A DNA stretch of 64,000 nt from positions 1-64,000 of the forward strand of contig JADGRA010000067.1 in NCBI GenBank assembly GCA_017881265.1, given 5' to 3'. How positions within the stretch are numbered: position 1 is the first letter of the stretch; every line of letters starts with the position of its first letter. The DNA comes from Myxococcaceae bacterium (GTDB taxonomy: Bacteria; Myxococcota; Myxococcia; Myxococcales; Myxococcaceae). The notes beneath the pieces are model-generated. The model was not told the origin of the DNA. It saw nothing but the letters and a program-made list of their open reading frames with translations, and made no database searches. Positions 53,301 through 61,545 of the stretch are shown here, piece by piece. The translations under genes and the position numbers were made by a program.

Positions 53301-53695
53301 CCGGCACCGAGGGGGTCGAACTGCTCGGTCGGGTGGACAAGCTCGACGACATTTACGCGCGGGCAAGGGTCGTCGTGAACCTCGCGGTCGCAGGGACAGG
53401 TCTGAAGATCAAGACGCTAGAGGCCCTCTCGCACCTCAGGCCAATTGTGGTCTGGCCATCGGGCGTCGACGGTTTGAGCCCAGAAGCGCAGCGCTTCTGC
53501 GACGTGGCGCATGATTGGTACGACTTCGCACGTCGTGTAGTCCGGCAGCTGACCGGTGACCAAGCACGCGACCTCGTCTCGCATCGCGTGGAAATCGAAC
53601 GGGAGTTCTCGCCAGCGGTGGTTTATGCTGAACTGCGAGCGGCCATCGAGGCGGGGATACGGCCTGCCTCGTCCCGGGAGGCGAGCGGCGCGTGA
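50399..53695 (+). CDS. Chimeric methyltransferase / coiled-coil / NPDV-repeat / GT4 glycosyltransferase
   Basis: N-term VLDLGASTGALARLLAARGCVLDGVEID; heptad-like ARIEQQLARTDARLAQTEVRLLEV; repeats FDAAYYRSQNPDV and FDTSYYLEQNPDV; C-term SHVLPFPPRAGNEYRIHRMVKWLESIGHEVHLV. Confidence 0.88.
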   Translation: MSNEQAPFRYSRPPVDPEGREPLAIISRWIGSGAAVLDLGASTGALARLLAARGCVLDGVEIDPIAAATARPSYRSLVEADLETARLPALFEGRRYDAVVCADILEHLRDPGPLLDQARELLNPDGALLVSLPNVGYAGVVLELLAGEFNYRPLGILDSTHVRFYTRPSLLKLVTNHGFHPEKLELVTRTLDDSEFGSRMLERIPPRMLRAVHEQTDALVYQFVLRAKLIPGPRAFATSPPLPLACFVAQLFWSTGAAKTYEEKNSVTTTAPLDSAVHELRFVFPASSGEPISLRLDPSDRPGFIHLHSLAEESESGPPRWTWLAGQGPPPVRPLSQLLALPADPIPTFLSLGEDPSLELILPQKVQREGRGLLVVRISLSPTAEALAVARGAADAEGRLARSDAATARIEQQLARTDARLAQTEVRLLEVGDREQASLLATRADIAAAAKAITALELSNQAHGEARLDDFVQLSNGIARLHSEMERLRGTLDEMQSSSWRGVLSRLTTRMRRRSRRVIASLLPSRVKAFIRKQRLLRRARLITSAGLFDAAYYRSQNPDVGAAGLEPLHHYLAHGAAEGRDPHEMFDTSYYLEQNPDVAASGLNPLLHFSLHGRAEGRRPHPGFTADQYRAATSQGHLVATRESSPTVSSRQHLGLTFRRFRTRRFDKGHPQQDAGKAPSFRTLVVSHVLPFPPRAGNEYRIHRMVKWLESIGHEVHLVVEPLPGESLEAAAVERAALEYPNLIVCERDGTLLYQSGRPEVISQLSALDEEKPHSFGKLPSSAGPTAGKVADLEQTFCPDHLLDLLLRLEHSIRPHLVICNYVFMSRFLTMLSSTVFKVIDTIDVFSTKASKVLRFGVADSLDISPVDEGNLLRRADLVVAIQPNEATELRTLVPDRPVVTAGVDFTIVADPRATPSEPVVLYVASSNALNVKGVRDFLSLSWPLVRQSVPDARMLVVGPVCEAIDAGTEGVELLGRVDKLDDIYARARVVVNLAVAGTGLKIKTLEALSHLRPIVVWPSGVDGLSPEAQRFCDVAHDWYDFARRVVRQLTGDQARDLVSHRVEIEREFSPAVVYAELRAAIEAGIRPASSREASGA

Positions 53696-55566
53696 GCATG
53701 GCTGTTGGGGGGGGAAGAATGCGGGAGCTGGGAGGTGTCCTGGTCGATGTCGAACGACTTCGGCCCGAAACCGCCGCAGGCTATTTTCGAGACCTTCGCG
53801 AGCGCTTGGGCCCATCGACGCTAGTCGCAATCTCTGGCCGCCGAGAGGACTATCGGGACTTTCCTGGGCCGTCTTGCTGGCTGGAGCGTGACGCCCGCGC
53901 ACTACCCATCGCCAGCGCGCGCACCGTCAACCGGGGGGACCTCTTGGTCCTGTTCGCGCCTATTCTGGTCGACGCTGCGGTCGTTCACGGACTCCTCGAA
54001 GGGTTCAACCTGGATGAGTTGGTCGGGGTTACACAGCCTCGCTTCTCCGACGCGGCCACAGACGCCCTGTGGGCCTTGCCCGGCGGAGATGACGGCGAGG
54101 CGGAGAGGTTGCCACGGCAGAGCTTGTCGATGCTACCGAACGCTTATCTAACGACCGAATACCTTGCGGCTTGTCTTGCAATCCGTCGAGAAGTGGCCGC
54201 CAGCTTCGCGCTCGATTCGGGACCAGCACAACGGCTCTTCATGGCACTTCTTCACGAGATGCGCAGTGCGCGGCGTCGCGGCTACCGGACTCTCGTCATG
54301 AACCGGCTTGTCGTAGCATCTGTTGAGCCACGGTCGGTCATCTACCCGTTCGACGAGCCGACGTCTCGCGTCGACCGTCTCGCCCAGGTGACCCGCAGCG
54401 CCGATGATTGGTTCAACACGGCCATCCACAGGCGCCGCGAGTCGCTCGTCGCCCGGGCTAGGCGCGCGCGACCGACCGAGAACATCCCCATCTTGCTCGA
54501 TTGCCGAGGCGTCGTCGACCACCACAATGGCACCTCTGAAGCGGTCTTCGGGCTACTTGAGGGGCTGAGCCTTGAGAATCCCGCCTGGGACATTGAATTG
54601 TGCTTTACGCCCGCCGCAGCCGCGTACCACCGGGTTCCGGCACGATTCCCCGGGATGAGCGTCAGCACAACGCTCTCACGTTCCAAGTTCGCCGCAGCGA
54701 TCTGCCTCAACCAGCCCTGGAATCTCTCGACGGTCAATGACCTGCATCGACGGGCCCTGACGGTGCTCTTTAACATTCTCGATACCATCGCATGGGATGT
54801 CGTCTATCTGGCGAATCCCGAGGTCGACAAAGTATGGCATTTCATTGCTGAGCACGCCGACGGGCTTTTTTACATTTCGGCGTTTAGCAAACAACGCTTT
54901 AATTTTCGCTTTCGCATAGCGCCCGGGATCCACCAGGCCGTCACCCATCTGAGCCTTGCATCCGAGGACTACTGCGACCCTGCTACGGCAGCACTTCCCC
55001 AGGGTGACCACATCCTCGTCTTCGGTAATCACTACGACCACAAAGCCGTCGCTCCAACGGTCGACCTCCTCAGCCGGGCGTTTCCGTACCAGCGTATTGA
55101 AGCAATCGGACCTCATGCCCAATCTCACCACAACGTCAGCTTTCGCCAGAGCGGACAACTGCCAGCTGGCGAGATTGACCGTCTTATAGCTACGGCGCGG
55201 CTCGTCGTATTCCCTTCCCACTACGAGGGATTTGGGCTGCCTGTCGTGAAGGCGCTTTCCTACGGCCGAGCGGTTGTTGTGCGCTCATCGTCCCTTTGGC
55301 AGGAAATCGCGGGCTTGATGCGAATGCCCGGTCAGCTCATCGAGTTCGTCACGCCACAGGACTTGGTGAAGACCGTGGGCCAACTGCTCAACGGCGAGCC
55401 GGCCGATGTGCTTCCCCTCGGACGAGCGCTGGTCGACGATGAGCCACCCCCGAGTTGGAGGCGGTGCGCCCACGGTCTGGTCAGATTGGTCGAAAGCACG
55501 GTGGCAGGTGCGGACGCTGAAAAATGGTACGAGCGCGACCGCACTCTTGCGTTGGCATACCCTTGA
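53692..55566 (+). CDS. GT4-like glycosyltransferase
   Basis: C-terminal VVFPSHYEGFGLPVVKALSYGRAVVVRSSSLWQE; GTGA overlap with upstream gene. Confidence 0.82.
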   Translation: MSMAVGGGRMRELGGVLVDVERLRPETAAGYFRDLRERLGPSTLVAISGRREDYRDFPGPSCWLERDARALPIASARTVNRGDLLVLFAPILVDAAVVHGLLEGFNLDELVGVTQPRFSDAATDALWALPGGDDGEAERLPRQSLSMLPNAYLTTEYLAACLAIRREVAASFALDSGPAQRLFMALLHEMRSARRRGYRTLVMNRLVVASVEPRSVIYPFDEPTSRVDRLAQVTRSADDWFNTAIHRRRESLVARARRARPTENIPILLDCRGVVDHHNGTSEAVFGLLEGLSLENPAWDIELCFTPAAAAYHRVPARFPGMSVSTTLSRSKFAAAICLNQPWNLSTVNDLHRRALTVLFNILDTIAWDVVYLANPEVDKVWHFIAEHADGLFYISAFSKQRFNFRFRIAPGIHQAVTHLSLASEDYCDPATAALPQGDHILVFGNHYDHKAVAPTVDLLSRAFPYQRIEAIGPHAQSHHNVSFRQSGQLPAGEIDRLIATARLVVFPSHYEGFGLPVVKALSYGRAVVVRSSSLWQEIAGLMRMPGQLIEFVTPQDLVKTVGQLLNGEPADVLPLGRALVDDEPPPSWRRCAHGLVRLVESTVAGADAEKWYERDRTLALAYP

Positions 55567-55592
55567 ATGCTCACCGGAGCACTTGAGACTGC

Positions 55593-56450
55593 ATGCGAGT
55601 CCTAACCCTCTTCGCGCGGCATGGAAGCACGAAGTACCCCGACGCACTCGACGACCTCCACGCATTCTACAGGACCCGGCTTCGCTCCGTGCAGTACGAC
55701 TTACTTGTGGTCGATAATGATGCGGGTGTGGCCAGCCCCCGGCAGTTCTCGAAAGAGCTTGTCATCCCAGGCTCAAACCGTCTTTGGGAGTTTTCTGCGT
55801 GGGACGAGGGCCTCGCTCATCTCGGGCAGCGGGTCTGGGACTACGATTTTGTGCACCTCGTGACGTCAGCTTTCCGGACGCTTTATACACGCTACATCGA
55901 TCGCTTCGATGATGGCCTTCTTGAAAGCCTCGCGGGACGAGGTGCCGCCACGGGGCACGTCGACTACTACAACGAGCCGATTGTGGTACTCGGAAACCGC
56001 TCCCAGGCGTGGCTCCGCACCTCCTTTGTCTTCATTCCTCCCACAGAATTAGCGACCCTGGGCTCTCTCGTTAGCGTCGATAGGCCGGACGAGTTCTTCT
56101 CTGGTGACCCCGCGTGCCCGTTCCTCACCAAGGCACCCCTTTCCGAGACTTACCGCCGCTATATTCTCGACTGGCTGACCGGCCCAGGTACTGGGCAGGG
56201 AGTCATCTGGCACTCGCGATTTGAACTAACGGCAGAGAGTTTGCCGTACTTTCAGGCGAAGGTACTGGCAATGTTGAACGAACAAATGCTTGCCGTCCGT
56301 TTACGCCGCCAGGGTTGCGCGCTTGTGGATGCGACATGGCTAGCCACGCAGGCGGCCCGGAGTAATCTCCCGGCAGCGCTGCGGGCGATTCCGTACTGGC
56401 GAATACAGCTGTCGCAGCGAGACACCGACGCAGTCGCACTGCCGCCTTAA
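55593..56450 (+). CDS. Hypothetical cytoplasmic protein, possible glycosyltransferase-like
   Basis: YDLLVVDNDAGVASPRQFSKELVIPGSNRLWEFSAWDEGL, GT-A-like opening; cluster context. Confidence 0.5.
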   Translation: MRVLTLFARHGSTKYPDALDDLHAFYRTRLRSVQYDLLVVDNDAGVASPRQFSKELVIPGSNRLWEFSAWDEGLAHLGQRVWDYDFVHLVTSAFRTLYTRYIDRFDDGLLESLAGRGAATGHVDYYNEPIVVLGNRSQAWLRTSFVFIPPTELATLGSLVSVDRPDEFFSGDPACPFLTKAPLSETYRRYILDWLTGPGTGQGVIWHSRFELTAESLPYFQAKVLAMLNEQMLAVRLRRQGCALVDATWLATQAARSNLPAALRAIPYWRIQLSQRDTDAVALPP

Positions 56451-56470
56451 AACGGTACTGAGAGCCCGAG

Positions 56471-57166
56471 TCAGCGAAAGAGCTTTCGGTTCAGACCCAG
56501 TTTCGTGATTTGGTCTTCGACGGGAATCTTCTCCGCGCCCTGCTGACGAGAGGTTCTCCGGACGTTGTATTTCTGTGTCCACCAAGAATCCCCATATGGG
56601 GAAAACGTCTCGACCTCTGTTCTACGGAAGAGCCCCGTAGCATCCACAACGGCCATCAGCTCAAACATGTCATCCTCGGCGAGGAAGTCGCCGAGACGGG
56701 CGATAGTTGGGATCGCCAGGTCGTCAAGGATTAGAATGCCGCCCTTCCGGATATGCGGGTAGATAAAATAGTATTCCAGGTCGGGAAACGGGTAGCCGTG
56801 TGGACCGTCTAGCAAGACGACGTCGTACTGGGCATGGTTTTGATAAAGGGGAAGAGTTTTTTGCGTAGGACCCAGTACAAGTTCGATCCGGTCGCGTCGC
56901 GTCAGTGGGCAGTCCTCGAAGAAGCGAATGGAGGATTGTGCTTCCATGCTCCGGTCTTCCACCGCGAATACCTTGTGATGCTGCGACAGGTTTGAGAACA
57001 GAATCGTCGACTTGCCGCATCCCGTTTCGATAGAGTTTTCGACCTGAACCGGAAGTAACTCCTCGATTCTTCTAAGTGTCTCATTTTCGAATGAACCGTG
57101 GGCATGCGCGTGTGTGGCTGTTTCAAGAGCCATGTACCGGTCCATCCATGGGGTGCGCTTGCTCAA
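56471..57166 (-). CDS. Class I SAM methyltransferase (Methyltransf_24-like)
   Basis: ETGCGKSTILFSNLSQHHKVFAVED; YDVVLLDGPHGYPFPDLEYYFIYPHIRKGGILILDD. Confidence 0.8.
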   Translation of the reverse strand: MSKRTPWMDRYMALETATHAHAHGSFENETLRRIEELLPVQVENSIETGCGKSTILFSNLSQHHKVFAVEDRSMEAQSSIRFFEDCPLTRRDRIELVLGPTQKTLPLYQNHAQYDVVLLDGPHGYPFPDLEYYFIYPHIRKGGILILDDLAIPTIARLGDFLAEDDMFELMAVVDATGLFRRTEVETFSPYGDSWWTQKYNVRRTSRQQGAEKIPVEDQITKLGLNRKLFR

Positions 57167-57351
57167 GGGACGCTCGTTTAGATTAGGGTTTCCTACGCAT
57201 CTGCGAAGGCCACATTACTCGCTCCCACTGCTTCAAGCAGCCCGACAGCGACGCCCTCTGGTCGATGCCGTCTCGTTCGCATGAGCAGGCGTGTAGCGAG
57301 CACGTTACCTACGGCGATGGGCGTGGCTAATGGAGTAGAGTGGCGAGCTCG

Positions 57352-58905
57352 ATGACTCCGAACTCTCGTCCGCGACTTCTCATCTTCGTCATCGCGTACC
57401 AGGCGGAGGCCACGCTCACGGCGGTCCTTGAAAGGATTCCTCGTCCAGTTTTCGCCGACTGGGACACCGAGGTCCTCGTCGTCGATGACGCTTCTGCGGA
57501 CCGGACCTACGAGATTGGTCGGGCGTACCGCGACGCTCATCCCGAGCTTCCTCTCGTTGTTCTCCGGAACGCCTACAACCAAGGCTATGGGGGAAACCAG
57601 AAGGTCGGGTACACCTACGCCATCGCCAAGGGCTTCGACGTGGTGGCGATGGTTCATGGCGACGGCCAGTACGCGCCAGAGGAGCTCCCCCGCCTTCTTG
57701 AGCCGCTTCGCGATGGGGAGGCCGACGCCGTTTTCGGCAGCCGGATGATGCCGCCATCGGGCGCTCTCAAGGGCGGGATGCCGCTCTACAAGTTCGTCGG
57801 TAACCGCATCCTGACGACCTTCCAGAATGCCGTCCTCGGAACGGACCTCTCCGAGTTTCATTCCGGCTACCGGCTGTACCGGGTGGCGACCCTGAAAGCG
57901 CTGCCGTACCAGCTCAATTCAAACGACTTTCATTTCGATACCGAAATCATCCTCCAGTTAGTCAACGCCGGTGCTCGCATCCTGGAGCTGCCCATCCCCA
58001 CCTACTATGGGGATGAGATTTCGCGGGTGAATGGCCTGGCGTACGCCTGGAACGTCGCCTGGGCCACCCTGCAAAACGCGGCGCACCAGGCTGGCATCTT
58101 GTACCAGCGCCGCTTCGACGTCGGCCCGACCAATGACGTTTCGCACTACACGGCAAAGCTCGACTACGCATCGAGCCATACCTTCGCGCTCGAGTCCGTC
58201 CCCGCCAAGGCACGCGTCCTCGACCTGGGCGCAGGCCCTGGGCCGCTCGCCGAGGCCCTGCTCGCCAAGGGTTGTAGCCTCACCCTGGTCGACCAAGCCG
58301 TGCGCGAGGCGCCCGCCCCGGCAAAGGTACTCGTTCGCGACCTCAACGACGACCCGCTCGACATCGAGCTCCAAGACATCGACGTCATTCTGCTGCTGGA
58401 CGTCGTCGAGCACTTGAAGGATCCGGAAAGGTTTCTCGCGGCCCTCCGGCGGCACTTCGACTACCGCACCCGCACGGTGGTGCTGACAACGCCCAATGTG
58501 GCGTTCATCATCCAGCGGCTCATGCTGCTCTTCGGACAGTTCAACTACGGCAAGGCGGGTATCCTCGACCGCACGCACACCCGGCTGTTCACGTTTCGCA
58601 GCTTCGTGCAGCTGTTGAGGGACGCCGGGTTACGCATCCGCCGCGTCCGCGGCGTCCCCGCCCCATTCCCGAAGGCACTAGGTGACAACTTCCTCGCCCG
58701 CACGGCGCTCGCCATCAACCAGGCGCTCATCCTACTGAGCAAGTCGCTGTTTGCGTACCAGATTTTTGTCGAGGCCGAGACCACGCCGGACGTCGCCTTC
58801 GTCCTTGCGGACACCGTCGGTCAGAAGCGTCCTCCCGGGCGGGACGGCGCGCCGAACCAGCCCTCTACCGAAGGGACCAATCGGCTAACGTCCGGCCACC
58901 GATGA
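57352..58905 (+). CDS. GT2 glycosyltransferase fused to class I SAM methyltransferase
   Basis: LLIFVIAYQAEATLTAVLERIPRP, MVHGDGQYAPEELPRLLEPL; then VLDLGAGPGPLAEALLAKGCSLTLVDQ. Confidence 0.9.
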   Translation: MTPNSRPRLLIFVIAYQAEATLTAVLERIPRPVFADWDTEVLVVDDASADRTYEIGRAYRDAHPELPLVVLRNAYNQGYGGNQKVGYTYAIAKGFDVVAMVHGDGQYAPEELPRLLEPLRDGEADAVFGSRMMPPSGALKGGMPLYKFVGNRILTTFQNAVLGTDLSEFHSGYRLYRVATLKALPYQLNSNDFHFDTEIILQLVNAGARILELPIPTYYGDEISRVNGLAYAWNVAWATLQNAAHQAGILYQRRFDVGPTNDVSHYTAKLDYASSHTFALESVPAKARVLDLGAGPGPLAEALLAKGCSLTLVDQAVREAPAPAKVLVRDLNDDPLDIELQDIDVILLLDVVEHLKDPERFLAALRRHFDYRTRTVVLTTPNVAFIIQRLMLLFGQFNYGKAGILDRTHTRLFTFRSFVQLLRDAGLRIRRVRGVPAPFPKALGDNFLARTALAINQALILLSKSLFAYQIFVEAETTPDVAFVLADTVGQKRPPGRDGAPNQPSTEGTNRLTSGHR

Positions 58906-60281
58906 GTGGACCCCCGGCCTCCAGCCAGCCATCCGACACCTGGACACGAACGACGCTCTTTGCGCTGCTCCTGGTAGCGCTCGGCCAGATGCTACAGGCC
59001 AGCAACGGCGGCAATACTCCAGACGGTATCCGCTGGCTGCTCGTCGCCAGTGCCCTCGTCCTCCTCGCTCTGTTCGCGCCACCTTGGCCCGCGCTCGAGC
59101 GGCTCGGCCGCTGCACGGCGCTGGGCGTGCTGTTGGCCGGGCTCACCCTGCAATTCAGTCAACTGTGCAGGGTGCTTACCTATCCGCCGGGCTACTTTCG
59201 CTTTTCCGCCCAGGGGTTGATGGCCTTCCTGGGCGCGCTTGGCGCGGCTGCGGTCTTGGCAGGCAGCGTCGCCTTTGCCGAGCCCGCGTGGTCGCGGCTG
59301 GGGACCGCTCTCCTCGCCGTTTGCTTCCTGGCGGCTGGCGTGTCCGTGCTACGCGCCTCTCCGCAACCGCACGTGGACGTCTTCTACTTTCAGCAGCTGT
59401 CCAGTGACGCGCTCTTGCACGGTCGTAACCCCTACACCCTCACCTTCCCCAACATTTACGGCAACCCGAGCAACTATGGGCCGGGGGTCGCCGACAACAG
59501 AACGCTCTTCTTCGGCTTCCCGTACCCACCCTTCTCCCTCCTTCTCGCAGCGCTTGGCTTCGCCACGACGGGCGACCACCGCGCGGCGCAGCTGGTGGCC
59601 CTCGTCGTTGCCGCTGCCTGCATCGTGGCGCTGCGTCCAGACCGCCTCGGAGCGCTCGGCGCCGCCGCACTCCTCTTCACCCCACGCGTCTTCTTCGTCC
59701 TCGAGCAAGGCTGGACCGAGCCGTTTGGCGTTGCGCTTCTCGGGCTGGTGCTTGTCTCGGCCGTCCGCGCGCCACGCCTGCTGTGGCTCGCCCTCGGGGC
59801 GCTCTTCGCCTGGAAACAGTACACCGTCGTGCTCTTTCCGCTGACAGCGCTTCTGCTTCCGCGACCCTTTTCCTGGAAGGCCTGGGGAGCGCTCGTCCTT
59901 CCGGCGGTGCTCCTCACCCTCGCTCTCACCCTCCCGCTCGCCCTGTGGGACCTCCCGGGCTTCTGGCGCTCGGTGGTGTGGCTCCAGACGGTGCAACCCT
60001 TCCGTGGAGACGCGCTGGCCTTTCCGGCGGTGCTGCTGAGCCATGGCTATGCGCCCCAGCCCTACGTCGTCCCGACGCTGCTCGCCCTCACCACGCTCGC
60101 CATCGCCCTCGTCCTCTGGAGGGCACCCCGCACCAGCCAGGGTTTCGCTGCGGCGGCCACGCTGGTGCTGACAGTATTTTTCGCCTTCAACAAGCAGTCA
60201 TTCTGTAATTACTGGTTCCTCGTCCTCGGGGCAGCAGCCCTGACGACTGCCGCAGGCAGGCCCAAGTTTTCCGCGCAATAA
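58902..60281 (+). CDS. Polytopic membrane protein, candidate GT-C/GT87-like
   Basis: About 10 TM segments; HVDVFYFQQLSSDALLHGRNPYTLTFPNIYG typical of GT87/DUF2029-like proteins. Confidence 0.7.
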   Translation: MSGPPASSQPSDTWTRTTLFALLLVALGQMLQASNGGNTPDGIRWLLVASALVLLALFAPPWPALERLGRCTALGVLLAGLTLQFSQLCRVLTYPPGYFRFSAQGLMAFLGALGAAAVLAGSVAFAEPAWSRLGTALLAVCFLAAGVSVLRASPQPHVDVFYFQQLSSDALLHGRNPYTLTFPNIYGNPSNYGPGVADNRTLFFGFPYPPFSLLLAALGFATTGDHRAAQLVALVVAAACIVALRPDRLGALGAAALLFTPRVFFVLEQGWTEPFGVALLGLVLVSAVRAPRLLWLALGALFAWKQYTVVLFPLTALLLPRPFSWKAWGALVLPAVLLTLALTLPLALWDLPGFWRSVVWLQTVQPFRGDALAFPAVLLSHGYAPQPYVVPTLLALTTLAIALVLWRAPRTSQGFAAAATLVLTVFFAFNKQSFCNYWFLVLGAAALTTAAGRPKFSAQ

Positions 60282-60288
60282 GGCGAGC

Positions 60289-60672
60289 GTGATTCCGTTC
60301 AACAAACCCGTCCAGCTCGGGGACGACCTTCAAGCCATTGGTCGTGCCTTTCGCGGCGGGCAGACCGCAGGCGTCGGTCCCCTGGGGGACGCCTGTGAGG
60401 CGCGACTCGAGAGCATGCTGGGCGCACGTGCCCTTCTCGTCTCCTCCTGCACGCACGCCCTGGAGATGACGGCCCTGCTGCTCGACGTCGGTCCAGGGGA
60501 CGAGGTCATCCTTCCCTCCTTCACGTTCGTCTCCACCGCCAACGCCTTCGTCCTCCGTGGCGCCCGTCCTGTCTTCGCGCGGTGCCGGCGCGCCGCCACA
60601 CCAGCACCAAGGCCACCGCCGCGAGGACGAAGCAGGCGACCCGGATGGCCGCCAGGCTTCCCTGAAGGCTGA
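60289..60672 (+). pseudogene. Truncated DegT/DnrJ/EryC1 sugar aminotransferase (WecE-like) N-terminus
   Basis: MIPFNKPVQLGDDLQAI...LLVSSCTHALEMTALLLDVGPGDEVILPSFTFVSTANAFVLRGARPVFA, then homology-like sequence ends near 60580. Confidence 0.85.
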
Positions 60673-61545
60673 GCCAGCCCGGGCCCAAGGCGGGCGGCGT
60701 GCCGATGAGGAAGGGCAACCCCTCCCAGGCCACCTGAAGCTTGCTGCCAAGGCCACTCTTCGTCCGAAAGAGCACCTCCCACTCTTTGGTATTCAGCCGC
60801 GCCCTCAGGACGAAATGAAGCAGACAGCCCATGACGGCAGCCACCCCCGAGGCGATGCCCATGGCCGCGCACCATCCGCGCATCCGGCCTACGCGGGCCT
60901 CCAGCAGAAACACCCCCAGCACCGGCACCAGCCAGTAGACGAGTCCCCGGGCCATGTTTCCGGCGAAGAGCAGCAGGACGAGGAGGGCGTACACCAAGAG
61001 GAGGGGGCGCCCGAGCGCCTGGCGCACGCTGGCCGCCGGCTGTTCCAGGACGCGCAGGACGAGAAACAAGAGCAGGCACAGGTAGGCTGCAATCCACCCG
61101 TAGGCCAGCTGCACGTACACCATGTCCCGCAGGAGTTGAGAGAAGGGCGCCAGCACGCCCAGCGTCACGACAGGGCCGCTGCGCGGTTTCCCACCAGCTG
61201 CTGGCTGAGGAGGAAGACGAAGAGGCCAGAGAGCAGCAGGCCGAAAATGTTTCCGGCGGCGAGGGCGCCGCTGCTCGGGCCCCAGGCCAGGACGAAGGGC
61301 AGCACGTCCAGCTGCGGCCCCACCAGCCAGATGTCGTCGTTGACGTAGTACCAACTGGACGGCACCCACGCTTGCGTCCTCAGCATCTCCGCCGCCAGCA
61401 ACGGAGGGACGGCCGCGTCCGAGTTGACGAGGTCGGCGAACGGCGGCCCGAACAAGGTGACCAGCGTCCAGGCGGCGCCCGCGGCGGCCGCAAGGCACAA
61501 CAGCGCCCAGCCGACATCCAGGCGGCGTACTGGGAGCCTCCTCAC
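60585..61545 (-). pseudogene. Polytopic membrane protein gene with frameshift near 61165, truncated at its 3' end
   Basis: N-term MRRLPVRRLDVGWALLCLAAAAGAAW...QLVGNRAAALS stop at 61165; continues in another frame as VVTLGVLAPFSQLLRDMVYVQLAYGW...VALVLVWRRAG. Confidence 0.7.
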
